Assembly: GCA_019426215.1 (NCBI GenBank)
Contig: CM033394.1
Span: 23,022,195 to 23,086,194 of the forward strand
Reading direction: 5' to 3'
Source: Buddleja alternifolia
Taxonomy: Eukaryota; Streptophyta; Magnoliopsida; Lamiales; Scrophulariaceae
DNA: 64,000 bases
Each line of letters starts with the position of its first letter. Positions within the stretch are counted from its first letter, which is position 1. Shown piece after piece: positions 23,660 through 35,234 of the stretch. Below the pieces are notes generated by a model that made no database searches, had not been told where the DNA came from, and saw only the letters and a list, made by a program, of their open reading frames with translations. The position numbers and the translations under genes are program-made.

Positions 23660-24378
23660 AATCATTATGCATCATACTTTCATTAGACATATAATTTAGG
23701 GAGAATCCACTTTATTTATGTCTAAAAGACTTTTGAAAAAGTGTTACAAGTCATCAAATTTAGGGGGAACCTTAAAATTGTACTTGTACACATTTGTAAG
23801 CGTCAATGATCAAAAACTATTTTTATATGCATAAGATCATCAACGCTTATCGTTATTTGTGCATGATATGTTGGACGCTTAAATATAAAAAAAATTTAAT
23901 TTCAAGCGTCAACTTAAGTCTTACAACAAATATAACAAGTGATATATGTTAAGCATTGAACTTATTCCCTTCAACACTTAATATAAACTTTTTATAAAAT
24001 TCATGCATAACTTTTTAAATGACTAGTGACGTGATGGATAGACTCAAAGATTAATTTTGACCTTTACCCACACACTCCTATCACATCAAACTGGCGGGTA
24101 AAATAAAACTTTTCACAATGATGGTTCAGAGTTAGTACATGTTTGTATACGTGTCCGTGTATCATAAGCGCGTGCATCACACTCTAAAAATGCCAAACGT
24201 TTTAAAATTTCTACTCGGGCGTCAAAGCTTTATATATGGGAGTTACCAAATGTAACTTCCCTCTCTTACCAAAAACTCGTGTCCGCATTTAAAACCAATA
24301 AAGGTTGAGATTCAATAACTTTACATGTGGCAAAATCTTAGTGAGACGAGAAAACACAATTTTAAAAAAATTTGAGCT
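23660..24378 (+). other. Spacer between pol and third ORF of Sirevirus
   Basis: AT-rich, no coding support, a few 'gcgtc/gcgctt' hexamer-like motifs as elsewhere in this element. A 'tttatatatggg' TATA-like site at about 24231 and a CT-rich leader (24446-24470) just before the third ORF may be a promoter for a subgenomic RNA; this is only an inference from position. Confidence 0.4.
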
Positions 24379-27300
24379 GTGTCATTTGAAACAAATTTTT
24401 GCAGAAAAATTATTCACTTTTTACAAAAGCTATCTGCAAAATTACTCTTTCTCTCTCTCTATCTCTCTCAAAGCAAGGTTACTGAAGGCCTTGTGGTGGA
24501 CTGGAAATATCTGTACGAGCAGAATGAGATCAACATGACTGACATGTTAGACTCTGTTGCCAAGACTGGGCTTCAGACATTCTTGACCAAGTACTCCTAC
24601 CTCTTTGCTTCTGAAGTGGATACCTTCTGGAGATCTGCTACACTATTAGAGGACAAGACCTCAATTTCTTGCCTCTTTTCTTTTTCCCAGAAGGAATCTC
24701 CTAAGGAATTTGTGTTGTCTGGTGCCTCCATTGCCAAGAACTTCAACTTGCCGAATCAGGGTAAAGAATTGGAATCTGTTACTGCTAAACAGATTGTAAA
24801 AGCATGGTCAAGGATGCGTATAGATGATGATGCCGTATATAAACCCCATTTTGAGAAGAAAGACTTAGAGTCAAGATACCGACTTTTTCTTGATATCTGT
24901 AGCAAGATTATAGAGTGTAGGGTGGGAACTTTCGATAAGGTCAACCTTATGTAATTCCAGATGATGACGGCCATACTCCTAGGCATCAAGATCAATTGGA
25001 GCGAGTATGTGTTTGGTAGGTTTAAGGATTGTCTAACCACAACAAACAAACCCTATGGAGTCATTTTGAGTGATCTACTGTTTAGAGCAAAGTGTGTTCA
25101 TTTTTGGGGACTTCCGTTGGCTAAAGCCAAGCTACTAGGGAAGAGGATTGTGAAAAATCTCCTCAACCCTCCCAGAGTTGTTGGTACCGCGAGCCCCTTA
25201 GCTGAGCACCAGGTTGTGCGCGAAGCGTCTGATGAAGAAGCGGAGCGTCCGGCTCCTAAAGAAGTTGTGAAGCGTCCAGCTGATAAGAAGAAGAGGGCTC
25301 CCAAAACGTCCAAGGTTACAATTGCTCCATCTTCTCCTGCTGCTGCTGAGGAAGAGACTGATGAGGATGCGGAGCACAAGATTTCGTTAATTAAGAGACG
25401 AAAGTTGGAGACAATCATAAAGAAAATAAACTTTGAAGAAGAAACAGTTGTCCCTCCAGTTCAAGCGCTTAAGCTAGTAGAAAGGGTGAACGTGAAGAAA
25501 ATCTTCAAATGACCCATGTCAGGCAAGCGTCAACCCCATCAAGAGCCTGAGATTGTTGAGCCAAGTGCTCAAGGAACTGCTGCTATTGAGATAAGCTCTC
25601 AGGGTAAGTTTATTTCTTCCCACAACGTTTCTATTCCTAGATCTGTAGAAGATCCTACTCTTATAGAGGATAGTTCTTTGCTACAGCTCTTATTCCAGCT
25701 ACTATTCAAGCACCAGTTGACGTCCATCTGGATGTTGACTTGGAAGAAGTGGTGGCCATTACCAATTATAGTGCAACAAGCGTTGCAATGGATGTCGAGG
25801 AACCTACTACGGAAGGGGTCCAACCACCACTCATTTCAGAGGTCATAACAGAGGCACGCTCAGAAAGTTAGAGCACTGCTGAGGACATTACAAGACCCAG
25901 GCAATTCTTCAAGCTGGATCTACTCAAGACGATTGATCACTCAATCAACTATATGACACCAGCCACTGAAGATGACTTTATTCCCACCGGATATAATGAA
26001 GAGTGTTACGTTATTGTGGAGAATGAAGTGGCCATGCTAATAGAGCGTGATCACTCTATCTGTGAGATGCTATTTAGCTCAGATTTGACAGATGTTGAGC
26101 GTGAGTATTATCTGTCCATTGCCAATGATGAACCGGTGAAGCAGATTCCGGCATCAATTCTGATTCATGAGAAGAATCCAGAGTCGAGAACTCCAAGCAC
26201 TGTTATAGACTTAGCTTATTTCCTGGATATAGGGCATAGCAAACCATCAGGCTTTGCTCCTAGAAATTTCAAGATTCGTGTCTACGAGCGTCTACCAGTG
26301 GAGTTTCTCAATCCTTCCGAAGAGTTGTTGAATAGGGAAGGATACTCTCATTTTCCTGAAGTGGTACACAGTGTGGAAAATCTAAGTGCAGCCAACCCAC
26401 TTCGTTTATGGAAGAACAAGCGTCCTTTCGTTGGTGATAGTCCAGCGTCTCTGATTGATCTTATTCAAAAAGAAGCTGGTGAATACTTCAAGAGTGTATG
26501 GAATGTCAGCTATCAATCAGACGGATATCGCTTTGAATCAATTAGAGACATTCACCATGAAGGCATTCGGGCTATAGTTAATGCAAAAACAGATTACTGC
26601 ATGAACGAAGTAAACTGGTGAGAAGCGTACATGGGCAATCTGTACTCTTTTCAAGAATTGGTCAACGCTCCACATTTATTCGGTATAGGCATGCATGACA
26701 AAAAAAGTCAGTTCGCCAAGTATTGCCTGAAGAAGCGTCAACAATGAGTAGAGCCAATTGATCAGTTACCGAGCGTTCGAAAACCAGTAGAGAGCTTTAT
26801 GCGCCAAGCGTTACACAGGCTTGTAGTTACTCCACTTTGATTCTGCGCCCAAGCGCCAACCAGTGGCACTAAACCAGTTTCAGATATTTCTATCACTCCC
26901 AGCCACTGTGACGACAATTTTTGGCTGATGATGAAGATCATGTCCCCAATGGAACATTTCGATAAAATCTTCATAGAAAATCTGCGGAAACCAAACGGCT
27001 CCATAATTCGATCCTTTCAGGGGTATCCACTGCTCCCATCTATCAAAAAGGAAGTGAGCGAACATTATGTATATGTGCTCTCATTGCTGGAACGAAATCA
27101 CGGCATCGCTCAAGCCGTGTATCCATACTTGGAAGAATACTACCGAACCTATATTCCTGAATCCGAGCATCGTCTTCCAATCAATAGGATTATAGCGTTC
27201 TCTTTGGACTATCGCCTCGATGTGCTTTTTCAGATCCCACAAGCTAAGTCCAGACTGTTTTCGAATCATGTGTTAGACATTATGGGTCCAATGTGGGTTA

Positions 27301-28553
27301 GGGCCGTGGATAGTCCTCTCCGCACCATAATTCAAGGCTCATGCTTGCCCAATCGAAGATTATATGAGCTTCTTGACAGTACAATAGGCTTTTGCACTAG
27401 TATAGCGCTTGCCAGGCTTAACTTTTAATTTACTAACTTTCATCAGATGATTTCAGCGCCTGAGGACATAACTATTCAGACTATTGAAGCGGAAACTATT
27501 TCTAAGCATACAGAGGAACCAAAACAAGTATCTCTACCAGAGGCTATACCTGACGCTTCTGTTCCTTTTATTGCTGATGTAGCTGCCGATCTTCCTACTG
27601 AAGCGCAAGGCACAGCGCTTGATCCAGCACATCAACCCTCCTTCGAATCCTTGAAGACTTCATCTTGTTTCAAACAATCGGCTCCTCAAGCGGTTACTAA
27701 AGGTCAAGGGTTTGGTTCTCTTTTGAGAGATGTGTTAGACGAAGTAAGAGATCATGCTGATCAAAATGCAGAAGCTCTCCATTGGATCAAGACTGATCTA
27801 GCCAAGATAGAATCACAAAATATGGACTCTCAAATTGTCCATATGCATGGGGCTGCTCAGGCTGCGGGTGCTGATAGCCTCAAAGCGTTTCAGGAGATGG
27901 CTGACGCTAATAGGGCAAATCAGATTGCTATGAAGGAGCATTTTGACAAGCGTATAGATGATCTTGCAGCTTTGATGGCTCAGATTGCTAGTCAAGTCAG
28001 TGTACTCACAGAACATTTTATGAAGAATGATGATGACAATAAGGGGGAAGAAAAGAATAAAGAGAAGAAAAGGAAAGCGTCAAGTTCAAGAGCTCCTCCT
28101 CTGCCGCCAAAGCGTCAAGAAATAATCCCTCCTCCTCCTCTTCCTCCACTGAATATACAACAGAGATACCCATCTTGGGTTGCTACTTCCAGAGCGCCCA
28201 GCAGAACGTCAGGGTTCCCTCTGATAGCGTATTATGCATATCTGCCAGTGCCTTCTCAAGCGAGGCTTGAAAAGTTTGATGTACCCATTAAACGAGTGCC
28301 TCTTACAGAGCCTTCTGATCCGAAGCTTATAGCTAAAGAGAAGAAGAAGACAGAATTCAATCAAGCGTTCAGGATACGTCTGAGGCACATTGGCATTGAC
28401 CCAGCTGAGTGGGATAGACGCTATGTAGCTTATAAAAAGAGACAGACTTATGAGGATGAGATCATAGACAAAGATCATGCAGCTATGACAATACTTGAAG
28501 AAAATCTGACAGAAGCGATCAAAGCCGAGATGATCAGTAGACACACTTCTTAA
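24379..28553 (+). pseudogene. Sirevirus env-like/accessory third ORF (interrupted)
   Basis: A long coding region of roughly 1,350 codons downstream of pol, split by stops at 24952-24954, 25510-25512, 26619-26621, 26744-26746 and 27426-27428 and a frame change between 25700 and 25950. Order: an N-terminal globular part with 'LESRYRLFLDICSKII' and 'MMTAILLGIKINW' (similar to the putative plant transposon protein domain found after pol in Copia and gypsy elements), a Pro/Lys/Glu-rich linker (25200-25450), a second globular part (25953-27428), then a Ser/Pro/Glu-rich part with a likely coiled coil (27780-28050) and a basic KKRK segment. I see no clear signal peptide or membrane anchor. Role in Sireviruses is not established. 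Confidence 0.75.
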
Positions 28554-28791
28554 TCAGAACATAAGAGACTTAGCATTGCATTATCTATATTCTTGTCTCT
28601 TTATTATTTTTGATATTTTGTTTAGTTGTAAATGCTTGTCCTTTTATCGATATATATGAAGTGCATTTTTAGCTAAAACATCTCGTTGAGGCTTAACTGA
28701 CCTTAACTAACTATCTAACATTTCAACGCTAACATTTATATTTTTGATTGTCTAACTCTTGAACTATAAAAGAGTAATTATTGCCATCATC

Positions 28792-28805
28792 AAAAAGGGG
28801 GAAAT
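28792..28805 (+). promoter_or_regulatory. Polypurine tract of Sirevirus
   Basis: A purine-rich run (aaaaagggggaaat) directly before the TGTTAGG start of the 3' LTR, the expected plus-strand primer. The same tract precedes the truncated LTR at 2502. Confidence 0.88.
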
Positions 28806-30342
28806 TGTTAGGAATTTCAGTTAGACGTTTTGATGATGACAATTAGGTTTTATGTTAGACCCCAAATAAAATGTAAGTTTATACTTTATTAGAAGATTTG
28901 TATAAGCGTCTGAAAGATGTAATTTTTTAGGCTTGAAATTGTTATCTTTGTAGATTTTAGACTAAGTATTAGATACCAAGTCTATGATAGAATTCTAGGT
29001 AAGTCTATCAATGATGAAGTTGAAGATCAGCGTCTAAAATCAAGTGAAGATGAAGATTTGTTCTTAAGTGTCAGTCAAGCACTCAAGATCTATTTTAGGA
29101 CTTATGAATCAAGTGCTCAAGCTATTCAAGTGTTCAACGAAGGGATTCACCTGAAATAAATTCTCAAGTCATGAAGGACTTAAATGCAATCATCAACGGA
29201 TATCTATTTCCAACAAGAAATAAATTTAAAATGCATTAAATGCTTGATAAGAGCATTAAATGTGATAAGTTATTGTGACTTGTGGACAAACCACCTTGTG
29301 ACTAGACTGTCAGCAATCAGAGTTCAAAAACTGCTCCTGTCCAATCGGAACCAGTAGATTTTCAGGAATGTCAGAAAAAGGTCTATTTAACGCGCTGCGT
29401 GAATGACACACTCCCGGATGTGTCCAACAGACAATTTTCGAGAAATGTCTATAAATATTACCTCTCAGCAAACCCTAAATACCAATCTTCATGCACATAA
29501 AGCCAAAACTTTGCTGAAATTACTTGAGAGAAAAGCTTATAATTTTCATAGCCAATATTCCTCAAAGATTTTCTTATACATTCCAAGGCTGTCGAAAATA
29601 TCTCAATCATCTTCAAAGAAGAACCCTTCATTATTACTGAGATATTCCAAACTGTTTGAACTTTTTCAAAATCAAACAAACCTGTTAGAAAAATCCCATC
29701 CAAGCCTCGCGATCTGTGTGAAGTCGAAGTTGGATACTTGCATTATTTCTGGATGAAAGAAGCAAGAGGATAGAAGTGTCTTGTAGCAAAAATCTGAGTG
29801 ACTAAGGAGCTCAAGTCATCAATATCCATCTCTCCCTATTGTGTAGAAGTTTCTGTGTGATTCTTCGAGAATCATTTTAGTGGATTGCCTCCAAGTGTTC
29901 GATGAGAAGAAGGACGTAGTTGAGATTACACCACCCAATGAACCTTTCAAACTTTGTATTCTTTACTTTACTGTTATTTCATTATTGTCATATCATTGCA
30001 TAATTCGGTTAAGTAAACACATTGATAAAATCATTCAAAGCTAAGCAACTAAAGAAAAACCTTGTGACGCTAAAACCTTTAAAGAGAAGGCTTATAATCA
30101 TTCCGATGCTAACCCTGATTAAAGAACTGAACGCTTAAAGCTACTTGGTTATAATATTCAAATTCTAAGTCTAAGTTAACTTTAACAAAACAGTCTTCAA
30201 GTAGACGCTCAGCCAAGCGCCTACATTTTCAACTGTCCAAAACAATTTTAATACGAAACTTTTTGAAGTTGAAAAAGACTTCAGGGTCTATTCAACCCCC
30301 CCCCCCCTTCTAAACCCTTTCGTATGCCACTTGAGACCAACA
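28806..30342 (+). mobile_element. 3' LTR of Sirevirus (1537 bp)
   Basis: TGTTAGGAATTTC to GAGACCAACA, followed by the CTTAT target duplication (30343-30347). Colinear with the 5' LTR; differences include a shorter C-run (12 C at about 30296-30307) and scattered substitutions. Confidence 0.93.
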
Positions 30343-30347
30343 CTTAT

Positions 30348-33300
30348 TTATACTGTCGAGCATTGTAATTAAATTGAATTTTACCAAGAAATGACTCAAA
30401 ATCCATCCACTACGTTTTATCTCACAAAATTTTCAAGAAACAGTACTCAACTCAATACAATGTCAAAAACATTAATGACATGAAAATGAAAATCCTTGGT
30501 GAAAATGTCCACAAAGTGGATATCAATACTATAAGTGAGAGGATGGTGTTTACTGCTTAATACTTTTGAAATACTGGAGTCATTACTGTGATAACGCTTT
30601 ACTTTTTAATTACAAAACTTTTATTTATAAAAAAGAAAAATTTACTAAGCTTTGTGATGGATTAGAAATGCCAAATTCGACGAAGCTCTATGCTGGATTG
30701 CATGGGTCGGGTCGTAACTCGGAACTCGTAACCCAAATTGCATCCATATTTTGTTGAATTAGGACTCTCCTATAAACAGTAGAAGTCTTAAAGTGATTTG
30801 GGAACTCATCTATTTAGTTAGATGTATCTCCCCAAATATATCATCTCATAACATATGTAATATCACTCAACAGAAAATCTGAGAGTTCTGAATTCTCTCT
30901 CTAAAAAAAGGTTTCATCTCTCCCTCTTGGAGTATCACCATTTTTCTCCAAAGGTTTAATGTGTGGACATATTGTGGGTTGCTCTGGTAGCTAATTCACT
31001 ATGGAGACGAAGTCATTCACGGAGGTTCGTAGAAGAGTCCGAGGTAAAGAGTAAAACACGTAGATCGACTATTCCGTTGCGATTACTCGATCTATTACTG
31101 TATATGTCATATTATCCTACACTCTGAATTTGATATAAGCCAAATTGCAAGTGCGCTCAACGTCGAAGTATATTCAATCCATCAAACGACATCGATGCAA
31201 ATGAAGTTTAGCTTTTATGTCTTTTTTTTTTTTTTTGATAATTAAACATTCATATATAATCCGTGGGCATAAGCCCGAAATACAAAATACAAGATGAGTT
31301 TCTTGAGCTAAACATGCTAAAACAGAAGAGGGGAAAAGGGGAACTCTCATCTCGTCCAAAATCAATAAAATAATTCCCCAAGGCACAAGAAAAAATGAAA
31401 TCTACATTCAGGAGCAGCAAAAAGACGTTGTTAGGGGTTGGGTTGGAATATTATGTCAGATTAAAAGCTCACAACTCTATAGCTATGAAATTTAGGATTC
31501 AAGTGCCACAAAAATTGTGTATATATATTGACGTAATTATTTCTATGTTATTTCTTCTAAATTGGCATAGTTGATGTGTACAAAATAAATTTCAATTTTT
31601 TTTTTATCAGCGAAAATAAATTCCAATGGCAAATTAGTGTTTTCCCCAATTACATTACAGTGACATCAACTCTATGAAAACACGTCTAACCACTTTGACG
31701 TCCATATTACTATATTAGAGCTCCATTAGAAACAAATCCAACGAGCAAAAAGTCTACATGGCTCGTGGATTCACCAATTCACAAAGTAAAAATTATGTTC
31801 TCTTATTACTTTCTCTTGCGCTCACTCTTCGCAAGTCTTTTAATTGATTCTCACTAAATTTTGGGAAATTCTAAAATGGATTGGGTCCTATCTCGATCAA
31901 TCTAACACCGTTGAATGTACGTGATTTAAATGTATTTTATTTCTGCATCTATTATGTTTGATACACTGGCTCCATTGGATCCGATCTGTCTTAGAATCAC
32001 CCGAATATGAGTGGGCATGTTAATCCATCTAATTACTCAGAGAATTCAGGTAGGAGGAGCTGCAAGGGTAAAGGTGTAACGTCCCTCCTGTGTTTTTAAA
32101 AGGAAGAGCATTACCTCATGTAATATCAACTTGTATTTACAAAAATAAGACAGATAACAATGAACCCTATTTATTAAATTAAAAATGACAAATATATCGT
32201 TGTACATAATAATCAATATTTAATGTATTTTTTAAACTATTTATCAATATTCCTAACTATTAAAGTAATAGTGTTATTAATATATACACACACACACATA
32301 TATATATAGGGTATATATGTAGTGTATATGTTTAATAATGATAACATGCATACTATTTCAAAATATATAAATATATTATATGTTGTAGATATCCCTATTT
32401 ATATTTTAAAATAAAAGCAATATATAACGATCATTATCTTCAATATACTTAAGTAGATAACGGACATGTGAGATTTTTCAATATACAATTTTATTAATCA
32501 TGCGATATGAGATAAAATTTAAAATTATGGTGTTATTTTGTTTTATGTCAATATTGTGATTATTTTGAATGAAATTATAAAAATATTAATAAATGAACAT
32601 ATTTTATTTCATATCTTTTAAATAAATATAAATCATCACTGAATATATGTTATACCGTGTCCAACACATTTTTCAAATTGCTCAAAAATAAATAGAAAAT
32701 ATAAAATTCATCACACTGTATTCGATACAAAATTTTAAGAATTTGACACACCTTGAATACAAATGGAGTAATTTTTAATGTTATATAATACTAAAAAGAG
32801 ATAATGTTTTTGATCAGTTTTAAAAATTAAAATTTAAAAGTTAACAAATAAGAAAGAAATCTATAGAACTAGACAAAATTGTATTCATGTCAATGAATTT
32901 ATTGTATCAAATTTATTTTAAATTTTTATATATTTATACATACATTCAATGTACTGTGTCCTAAAATTTCAAAATTTGTCATATTTCATATCTGTATCAT
33001 ATCATATCCATATTCTCGTATCCGTATATGTATAATATAAATTACTAAGGCTATGTTTGTTTGTATTTTCAGAGCTGCATATTCATTCTCATTCTCATTT
33101 GAAAATTAAAATACATAGTTCACATTTTCAACTGAAAATACAATTATTTTCAATTTTTACTTTCACATTTTTCAATAACTATCTTTCATTTACCAAATCA
33201 CACTCACATTTTTCTTTCTCCAACATCTCTTTCTAAAAATTGGTATTCCCGACAAAAATTGTGATGCTATAATGGAATAAAATTATAGTCATAACCTTCA

Positions 33301-34289
33301 TAGATTTGTGCGCATTTTAAGATCTATTTTGTGCAATTTAGTGCTTTTTGAATCAATCTTCATCATTTTTTACTTAGAAATATATTTAATTATAATATTA
33401 TCGATTTTATCTATACCATTTATATAATTATTACTTTTAACAAACTTAATTATTTTACACATTTTTTCTTAGACAATTTAAAAATCGAAGATTGAAATAA
33501 AATAAAAACACATCAAGACGTCGCCTAAGTGAATGATTACAATACAAATATTTGTGAGTGATGCTCGAGTATGAATTTGGTAAGATAGACATAAATGGAT
33601 AATTTTATCGCTGATTAAGTTCAATAATTTGAATATGTATTCTGTTTTTAGCTCTTTTATACAAATATACTTAAATATCACACATAATAATTTATTATGT
33701 GAGAGAGATAGATGACTGAACATTAAATTTGATTTGACATAGATTTTTCGGATGCAAACTAAAAAAGCATGGAGAAGCACACGTGTGGTGGCAGACAGCT
33801 GGGTATGAGCAGACAATCTTTCCAGTAATTAATGCTGCGGCCGTCATCTTCAAATAAAACTAGGACAGGACAGCTAGCTATTGCCGACTGGCTTATTTTC
33901 TCATTCCCCGTCCTCCATATTAATATCATGATATCATCAAGATTATTACATTTATAACACCATGCCAAATTTAATAAAAATAATTTAAAAAAGAAGGATG
34001 ACAACAACACGACACAAATTTTTTAATGAAACTTTACAATTTGTAATTTGATCTGTCCACGTAAAGATGGCTATGTTTAGATGTGATTTCAATTCATTTT
34101 CAAATCGCTAGTTTTTTAAAATATATGAAAAAATGAGTTATTTTATTTTTGTATGAAAAATAAAATAAAAAAATAGGTATGTTTGGTTGTTTTTTAAAAA
34201 ATGTTGAAATTAATAATTGGTGATATGTGAAATGATTGAAAAGTAATAATTATATAATAAAGGAGGAGATAGAGGTGTTAAAAAAAGAT
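30348..34289. other. AT-rich intergenic DNA, no gene seen
   Basis: No ORF with recognisable similarity. Features visible: a 15-T run at 31222-31236 that could be the tail of an inverted retroposon (no matching target duplication found), a CA/TA microsatellite at about 32282-32308, and two 'ggctatgttt' stretches (33050 and 34069) that resemble the ends of common hAT-type MITEs but could not be paired. Confidence 0.5.
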
Positions 34290-34298
34290 GATAAAAGA
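34290..34298. repeat. Target-site duplication GATAAAAGA (left)
   Basis: Nine bases identical to 41547-41555, directly outside the terminal inverted repeats of the Mutator-like element. Confidence 0.85.
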
Positions 34299-34382
34299 GA
34301 AAAAATTTAAAAAATATTATATTTGAAAAAAAATTCAAAAAATACCACAAATTTGATCGAATATCAGAAAATATCATAAAAT

Positions 34383-34526
34383 GTCTTGGGTCAAGGCGTG
34401 ATCACTACAAAAAGTGATAGTCACGCCTTCGCCCAAGGCGTGACTGCCATAGTCTGACAGTTACGCCTTGGTCCAAGGCGTGACAGTGACAAAAGTTGAC
34501 AGTCAAACCTAGGACCAAGGCGTGAC
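34383..34526. repeat. Four palindromic subterminal motifs, left end
   Basis: Copies at about 34383-34405, 34421-34443, 34461-34483 and 34503-34526 share the palindrome ACGCCTTGGNCCAAGGCGT (first and fourth copies degenerate in one arm), each flanked by 'gtgacag/ctgtcac'-like bases. Two more copies lie at the right end (41399-41463). Candidate transposase-binding sites. Confidence 0.8.
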
Positions 34527-34559
34527 TGTCAGAATGCTCCTGTCCCCTGGTCAACAACA

Positions 34560-35234
34560 CTATTCACCTGGTGTATAAATTCCACACCCAGCCTTGGCAT
34601 GAGGCGCAATACCAAACACTTCTAGCAGATATTTCCCATAATCTAGCATCCAACAATCAGGTTTTTTGCTCTTTTTCCTTCAAATTATTTAAGGTAAATT
34701 TTAATTATATAATTTATTTTTAATACTTTAATTATGATATTAGTATTTTAGTCAATCAAAATTTTAATTTAGTGCTTTTAGTATAATTTAGCCGAATAAT
34801 GTGTTATCATTTTAGTATAATTTTGAGGTATAATTTATAAGTATATGTGTAATTTTAGGTTTAATATTGAAATGGCTAGATTTCTGTATTTTTTTAGTGT
34901 AGTTTTAAAACTTCCATATAATATTTAGGTATATTTTTGAATAATTAGATAAATTAGGGGCTAATATTCTAATTAATTCATCGTAATCTCGTTATGTGTT
35001 ATTATAATTGTAGTATAATTTTTAGTTATGATTTTGAATGTATAGTTATAATTTTAAATTTTGTATTATAGTTTAACATTTGACATAATTTATATGTATA
35101 ATTTAAACCTTTCGGTACAATTTTTTGTGATTTTACGTTATAATTTTTAATAATTAGATACATTAGCGGCTAATATTTTAATGAATTCATCGTAATCTAA
35201 TTATGTGTAATTATAACTTATTTTTCAATCCAGG
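34560..35234 (+). promoter_or_regulatory. Promoter, 5' UTR and 5' UTR intron of the plant-mobile-domain gene
   Basis: A TATA box (GTATAAATTCC, about 34573-34583) is followed by an untranslated leader, a donor AAG|GTAAAT at 34693/34694, an AT- and T-rich intron (34694-35233) and an acceptor CCAG at 35230-35233, one base before the start codon. The T-rich intron with clear ends is typical of plants. Read by eye only. Confidence 0.55.

Larger units (their letters stand above)
16579..30342 (+). mobile_element. Full-length Sirevirus-type Copia retrotransposon (13.8 kb)
   Basis: Complete by structure: 5' LTR 16579-18121, initiator tRNA-Met primer binding site TGGTATCAGAGC at 18124-18135, gag, protease, integrase, RT, RNase H, a long third ORF, polypurine tract (aaaaagggggaaat, about 28792-28805), 3' LTR 28806-30342, and a CTTAT target duplication on both sides. 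LTRs over 1.5 kb and a large ORF after pol are characteristic of the Sirevirus lineage. The two LTRs differ at several percent of sites in the parts I compared, and every ORF has stops or frameshifts. The copy is therefore not recent and not autonomous. Confidence 0.93.

Noticed and set aside
31222..31400. Inverted retroposon starting at the 15-T run
   Set aside because: No matching target duplication or recognisable body could be found.
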